Shown here piece after piece: positions 58,179 to 64,000 of a DNA stretch of 64,000 bases. Every line of letters starts with the position of its first letter. Within the stretch, counting starts at the first letter, position 1. Source of the DNA: Hedera helix (Eukaryota; Streptophyta; Magnoliopsida; Apiales; Araliaceae); NCBI GenBank assembly GCA_947179155.2, contig OX359267.1:36348498-36412497 (forward strand), given 5' to 3'. The notes below the pieces were generated by a model. It ran no database searches. It was not told the origin of the DNA and worked only from the letters and a program-made list of their open reading frames with translations. The translations under genes were made by a program, and so were the position numbers.

Positions 58179-59696
58179 TGTGACGCTCCCAAATTTGGAT
58201 CCTGATCGGTTGTCGGAACCTCCAAATTTAATCTGGTATTACTATCACAAAGAAGAACAATATTTCGTAGTATGATGGTGAAAACCAAGTCGAACCCAAA
58301 GGAAATTCTTCTAACTTTCCTACAAGAAACCGAAAACAAAAAGGATGGGGAATTGATTTTAAAAAATTAAAATAGCAAGATTCTGAAAATTATAAGGTAA
58401 ATCAATGTTTCGATAACTCAGTTCAAGGGCTATACATCCATTCCTATGAATTGGTTGATCATAGAAGTTAAATCAATATTCTTTCATTCCAAGTAAATAA
58501 ACTCAATTTCCTGTAAAGCTTAGGGATATTGAGAAAATTAACATTCAATTGATTAGACAAAGCTGCTAATCAATTTCTTATCACCAAGGAATTTAACTTT
58601 GAAATGCAATTTTCATTCACTTGGTAGTAGCCTGAAGAGTGAGTACTGTAAAATTTTATTCCAAGCAACCATTCAAAAGCTTGGATAGTTTCACTTGATT
58701 TATTCCTCCTTAATAAATTAAAATGAAAGATAACACAATCTAATTAATGTATTTGCTTCTTGTTCTTGTTCCTCACAACAATTACGGATTGAAAGAAACT
58801 AGAAAGCATAAATGCTATCTCAAACCAATTCAACTAGCATGAATAGAAATCAGTAGCATAGAAATTAGAACAAGGATGAATAAATACTTGAAAGTAAAAG
58901 ACTTACAATAGTAGCTTTACTTCTCACAACCAAATATGGAGAGACGCTATTCCCCTTGAACTGAACTAAAGGATCAGCTGCTCATACTCAACGAATTGTC
59001 ACTAGTAAAAGTAAGAAAAAGGGGAAAAGGAATGTCCTACTCCTGTGATTCTTCTCCTCTATTTATTATCTCCCCCCGTACCAACTGATGATAAGATATA
59101 TATGCTATAAAATAGGAGATTAGGTGTTGTAGATTAAAACTACTCCACCCCCATCAGATTAGGAACCAAATCTCACCCTCCAGCTCACAACAGAGTTTCC
59201 GTGTTAAACACAATCTCTTTTGGCCTTGGACTCTTCATAAAAGTTGTAGCCCTGAATGTGTAGATGAATTTATGCTTTTGAATCACCTTATTTCGATATC
59301 TGAAGCTCCAGATAAGTCCATTTGAATGTTGCCTATGCTGACAGAAAATCCTACCGCGAACCGGATTCAGATCCCATTTTGCAACTGTATTTAGAGGCTC
59401 AAACGAACTCGGATTTCTGCCCATAATACCTTCCTGGAAAGCTTGATATGTGTACTTTAACTTTGATGTAGATCATAATTCAATTCTGGAACTCTAACGT
59501 AATGAAAAACCTGAAACACACAACAAAGGTCCGAAAAATTATAATGCAGCATTTCTTATCTTTTAGCCATTAACTCATAAAGTCCCTTAGGCATGCCAAA
59601 CCCATAAAATAAGTTCAATAGGCTTAAATAAGCTTAAAACACATTAAAAGTATAGTGTAAAAGGGATAAAAATATATGTATATTTTGCACTTATCA
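58179..59696 (-). mobile_element. LTR-like sequence, about 1.5 kb
   Basis: On the minus strand it starts TGATAAGTGCAAAATATAC and ends GGGAGCGTCACA (TG...CA). Flanks GCATA and GGTCC do not match. No coding domains inside; a minus ORF at 59185-59424 is unsupported. Best read as an LTR whose partner or duplication is lost. Confidence 0.45.
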
Positions 59697-62600
59697 GGTC
59701 CCTTGAACCTCGAATGTAATGTTCGCGATACAGCATACACATCACTTCTATCTACCCATTCATCATTAAATACATCATCTCTTACATAGTTTTTAATACA
59801 AAGCTTATAACTATCACATGTGTAACTAACCTTTAAATACAACACATAATATTTCCAAAAAGGGTTTACAACATACGGTAACCTTTATTCATTAGTTTTT
59901 CTTTTACCCTAGTCCTTCCTGGAACCTTCCAAAGACTCGGGCTTAGCTGAAAATATTTATTTTAGGCAAGTGTGAGCAATTAAAGGCTCCACAAGTATAA
60001 AAACATCTTAAGTCATAATATAACATGGATAACATTGTCATTTCCTGAATACCTACAACAAATGAGCAATAATTGTGAAGAGGATTGAACAAATAAGCAT
60101 AAGCATTTCTTTTGATTTAAAAACAATAATTTTCATGCTGATGGTCAAAAGACCGTGAACACGTTAAGACTATTGACAATCACAAGGACTAACAATACCC
60201 AAAGGTTATAAGACCATATATCGTTAAGATTATTAACAATTATAAAAATTGACAATAATCAAAGATGTGTGCTTTAGGGGATCAGCCTATTGTACCGTAT
60301 ATTGTGCACAACATAATCATCTAAAGACATTTTCATGTCAACCGGAATCATATGCCCGATTCTCATAATTTTCCCCATTATAAGGATTCATCTTTCAACA
60401 TAGGATTCTGCACCACATCAATATGGTTTGGAGTACATTTCAATGAATTATATGAATTCAATATAACATAGCAATATCAGTCTAGTCGAAACAAATGGTA
60501 TCGACATTTCTTAAAAATAGTTCATGCATAAATGAACTTTAAATTTAAACAGTTCAAGAATTGAACGTATCTTTTCAAAAGCACCATCGTGCGAATATAG
60601 ATATGCAAATCATGACTTTAATGACATTAACAATAAGTTTGGTTAGAATACTTGCCTGACACGTCGTCTACGTTAAACTTAATTTAATACCACATCTCTC
60701 GTATTGCCTACAAATTTAATAATGTCGACTCACAAATTAGTTATACACATAACACTTCATCATAATTATTTAATCATACATTTACTAGTTTATACACTAG
60801 TATTCTAACTTATTCATTCTTACACTTTAACACACATTGGTTAATCATGCTTTATATAGGTTTATAGAACTTAGATAATGCACATAGCACTAAATCTTTA
60901 AATTGACTAAAATATTTCTCAATTTTGCTCATTGTACTAAATTCTTCTTAAATTAGGTTCAAATTTACTTTACAAAACATCCATGATGGTTGTTTATACC
61001 TTTTTTAGGACTATTTAACTTAACTTGGTCATAATATTGCACAACACATGAAAGAATTGCACAAAAATATAAAAACATGAAAACTGGGACATGCGCCCCA
61101 ACACACACTTTTGTGCCTCAGCCAAAAACCATAAAGGGCTATGTGCCCCGGCCAACCAATTATGCGTCCTGACGAAAAAATCCATATTGTTTCCTAGAAG
61201 TACATCAATATGATCTAGAAACGGGGTTGAATAGATCATTTTTACAAATTGCGTATAACTTTATACTTTTGAAAATATATTTACCAAATAATTAAGCAAT
61301 CATGTGTGCAGCGAAATTAGAGTATTTTGTAAAGCCCTCTTTCTAATAATTCCAATACGAATATACAGTTTTGTACATAAATTTACTATATAAAAAAAAG
61401 CTAAGATCATAACATACATTGCATAGATATGAAATACAAATAAGGGGATAAAGAGACATTAAGTGCACAATATTTTTAAAAGGTTTTGAGCATAAACTAC
61501 TCATACTCATCTCTTTCAGTCCGCGGATTAGGGATATTCCACTAAAGACGAATTGGACACTAGTCCTTACAAATTTGGACACCGAGTCCTAGACACTAAG
61601 TCCTCCCACTAAGGGTCTGATTCACTAAGAATCAGGCGGGTCACTAAATCTTGTCTTATCTCCTTTAGGACACTAAGTTGTCTTCCTTCAACAGGGGCTG
61701 ATTAACTAAGAATCAGTAGGGCCTACCTGATTTCCTTCATAGGGACACTCAGTCATCTTCTTTCAACAAGGGAAGATTTCGCTCAATCTGACGAGTCACT
61801 AAGTCCCGACTTGTTAAACTTGGAGTTGTTAGGGATACTGCCAAACTAACATTAAGCTCAATCTGAAAGAGCATGGCAACGAAGAAATTATTCCAGAACC
61901 ATCACATTTATCGGATCAGCTCCTATTCTGAAATCATTCATGATCGATCTCCAGAGTATAAAGTAGCTTTGGGTTGGGAATATTCATTTCAATGATCGAT
62001 CTCCCATTCGGTCTCTTGTAGATTGATCATTTTCTCCTTATACTTTTTTAGTGTTTGGATCAATCTTCTTCATTCAGCTTTAACCGAAATGACTTTACGT
62101 TTTCTTTTCATTGGTGGATTCTTCTGTGTTCAACTTCTTCTGTACACCACTAATATTTTTAGCTCCTTCTTTTTTCCTCTTTTTTCTTTTCTCTCGATCG
62201 GCTGTTAAACTCCTTTCTCTTTCTTCTATAATTTGAATTGTATGGCTGTCAGCTAGCATCTCGAGAATCTCATTGTTCAAATCTTTTCATCTTTATATCA
62301 TGTCAAATTTATTAATCGTATAGTTCTCTGAGGATCGTAGTGTTTGATTTAGTTGTCTCTGTGATTTGTGGTTCGATGATCTATTATACGATCAGTAGGC
62401 TTTACGATTAGCTTACATGACAGTCCATGCTATACGATCTTCTTCTTTATTATTATTATAAAGTCTGTTTTATCCTATAATCCACTCTACGATCTGTAGA
62501 CTTTATGATCGTATTCTGTCTTTCTTCTGTTCTATGATTTGCATTCTCCTTTCTTTATGAATTTTATTATCATCAACTGTATCAACTTTTAATTCTGCGA

Positions 62601-63560
62601 TTTTTAGAGCTTGCGGACTATACGATCCTCCTGCTCTGCAATTCTTATGTCTGTTCTTCGATCAGGATTTTAGATGAGTTTAATTCATTCTCTGATAGCT
62701 AAGATTTTTCTTCTTATAATTAACTCCCCTCACTTGGACATTTTCATCTTCTGTAAGATTATGTTATCCACTTTTTCTTAGTTCAGAGTTCTTTAATGAT
62801 AGTGGATACCATATGTTCTCTTCTTCTCAATTTTATATGTCTTCTTTTTATTAGCTAACATTAGCACTCACACCTTATTTTCTTTGGCCAAGTTACCACA
62901 TATTGCGTCTTGCTGGAGAAATCTTTTCATGGATCATCCCAATCATATGTTGTAGTGAGTCTATCTCTCGATGATATTTGGTTTTTAAACTCTGATAGGT
63001 AAGGTAATGAGGCATCTCATCATTGTTATACAATGTTGTGCACTACGATCTGAATTAGCAATTCTTCTATTAATCTGTCTTCTAAGATCTCAGTCCTAAT
63101 TTATTACATCTTTGATATCATTTTGTATCTAGATTCAACCTAATACATTTGATCCCTAATGTCCTTTTACATTTCATCATTTTTTTTAAAGATAACACAG
63201 AGTTTATCTTTTTTATCAACCTAACAAGTTTAATCCTCTAATCCTAGTCTAACCTTTTTAATACGGATCATCCTAACAAATTTGATCATATAAGTTATTT
63301 TACATTGATTATTATTTTAAGGACTTTTTATAAATGAAAAAAAAATATTTGTTTACTCATATTTGTTCTTGTTAATCTTTTTTCTTTTGTTTATATTTCT
63401 TTGTTTTTAAAAGTAATGTAAACATATATAGCACAATAATATATAATATAATGACTTCTACAAACAGTATAGTCACATAGCATATACATGGAGTATTTAA
63501 CCGATTTCATCGTTTTGTCATCATCAAAGCTAAATGGGCATGTACATAAATTTGTCTAAC
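59697..63560. other. Repeat-derived DNA without intact genes
   Basis: 60120-60300 has imperfect repeats of ATTAACAAT / TTGACAATAAT motifs. 61080-61190 repeats G.GCCCC motifs. 61190-61240 has a GATCTAGAAACGGGGTTGAATAG phrase and 61500-61830 repeats (GA)CACTAAGTCC. Both are kinds of sequence seen in plant LTR retrotransposons. 62330-62640 is unusually rich in ACGATC/GATCGT. Part of 62000-63560 is probably the 3' LTR of the copia element ending at 63561. No gene recognised. Confidence 0.4.
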
Positions 63561-63561
63561 A

Positions 63562-64000
63562 ATCTCCTCCTATTTGATGATGACAAAACAATTATCAAAG
63601 ACAATATATAGGCATACAAGAACATATAAGTTTGATTCATTTAATTTTTGTACATATCATATTACAAACATATTACATGTTTCTCCCCCTAACTCCCCCC
63701 TAAGTTGTGTACTTCAGATCCCTTCTGCATCTCTTTCTCTCTCATGTTCGGTAATGACATTTGAGATAGCATTTTGTTTTACTCATTTCTCTTCTCTCCC
63801 TTTTTGTCAGCATCAAATGGGACGACGAGTCTTCGTTAGATTGTTTAGATGACAAGAAGCCTAGAGCATCAAGGAGACTCTTATAGTAGATAGGATCTCT
63901 TAGTATACCACTTGCAAAAACAAGTTATTTGTGAGTGGAAGCCTTGTAATTCATCATCCCTGTTTCTTCAAGTCCTTTCTCCTTGACCATTCTTCCCTCT
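63562..64000 (-). mobile_element. 3' end of a SIRE/Maximus-like copia element, cut by the window edge
   Basis: On the minus strand TTTTGTCATCATCAAATAGG runs into AGGAGATTG and TGTTAGACAAATT, the typical join of purine tract and 3' LTR in this lineage, whose pol is followed by TTGATGATG-type sequence. Further upstream on that strand, HLMLTKRE-like residues and AAAAAGGGAGAG repeat the pattern. Pol itself would lie beyond 64000. Confidence 0.5.

Noticed and set aside
63574..63852. 92-codon plus ORF near the window end
   Set aside because: Antisense to the copia-like 3' sequence; no domain seen.

Overview
This is AT-rich nuclear DNA from a flowering plant, most likely a eudicot. Plant-only families point this way: a VQ-motif/MKS1-like gene, a FAR1/FHY3-type Mutator transposase, plant-style Ty1-copia elements, CACTA and Tourist/Stowaway-type MITEs, and a processed chloroplast Cpn60-beta copy. 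Introns, pyrimidine-rich leaders and (TA)n tracts fit too. I cannot name the species. The window is mainly accessory DNA: nested mobile elements around two or three host genes.

Layout. 1-180: start of a minus-strand gene that leaves the window. 480-4092: paired foldback elements, a probable LTR and a non-autonomous CACTA element with a TTA duplication. 5063-10962: a complete long-terminal-repeat Mutator-like element (MULE) with a broken FAR1-type transposase and, convergent to it, a GRF zinc-finger membrane-protein remnant. 13105-16217: a 3.1-kb solo LTR with an AACAC duplication. 16898-21182: a PHD-finger (AIPP2-type) gene whose 5' side is disrupted by a CACTA Tnp2 transposase relic between direct repeats. 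22742-27692: a Helitron with RPA-like and helicase remnants, inserted into a Stowaway-like MITE. 28646-33186: a full-length Ty1-copia element with nearly identical LTRs. 33308-35615: an older reverse-strand copia relic and a solo LTR with a TTTAT duplication. 38414-39202: the one clearly intact gene, an intronless MKS1-like VQ protein.

42560-53420: an array of alternating repeat units, several carrying a Helitron-like 3' hairpin. It is interrupted by a long-TIR Pack-MULE candidate (itself hit by a small MULE MITE), a TTA-flanked MITE, an unidentified 0.4-kb insert and a short-LTR retrotransposon. That retrotransposon carries intronless chloroplast Cpn60-beta and release-factor-2 fragments. 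53420-64000 holds more MITEs, a possible LINE tail, LTR-like sequence and the 3' end of a SIRE/Maximus-like copia element.

Almost nothing here acts as a pathway. The genes of interest are element-encoded (transposases, RPA/helicase, gag-pol) and carry nonsense codons or frameshifts, several of them C-to-T/G-to-A changes as expected in methylated repeats. The strongest candidates for something noteworthy are the two-gene MULE, the retrotransposon with captured organelle-protein genes, the Helitron-derived array, and the Helitron insertion resolved to the base by a paralogous empty site.
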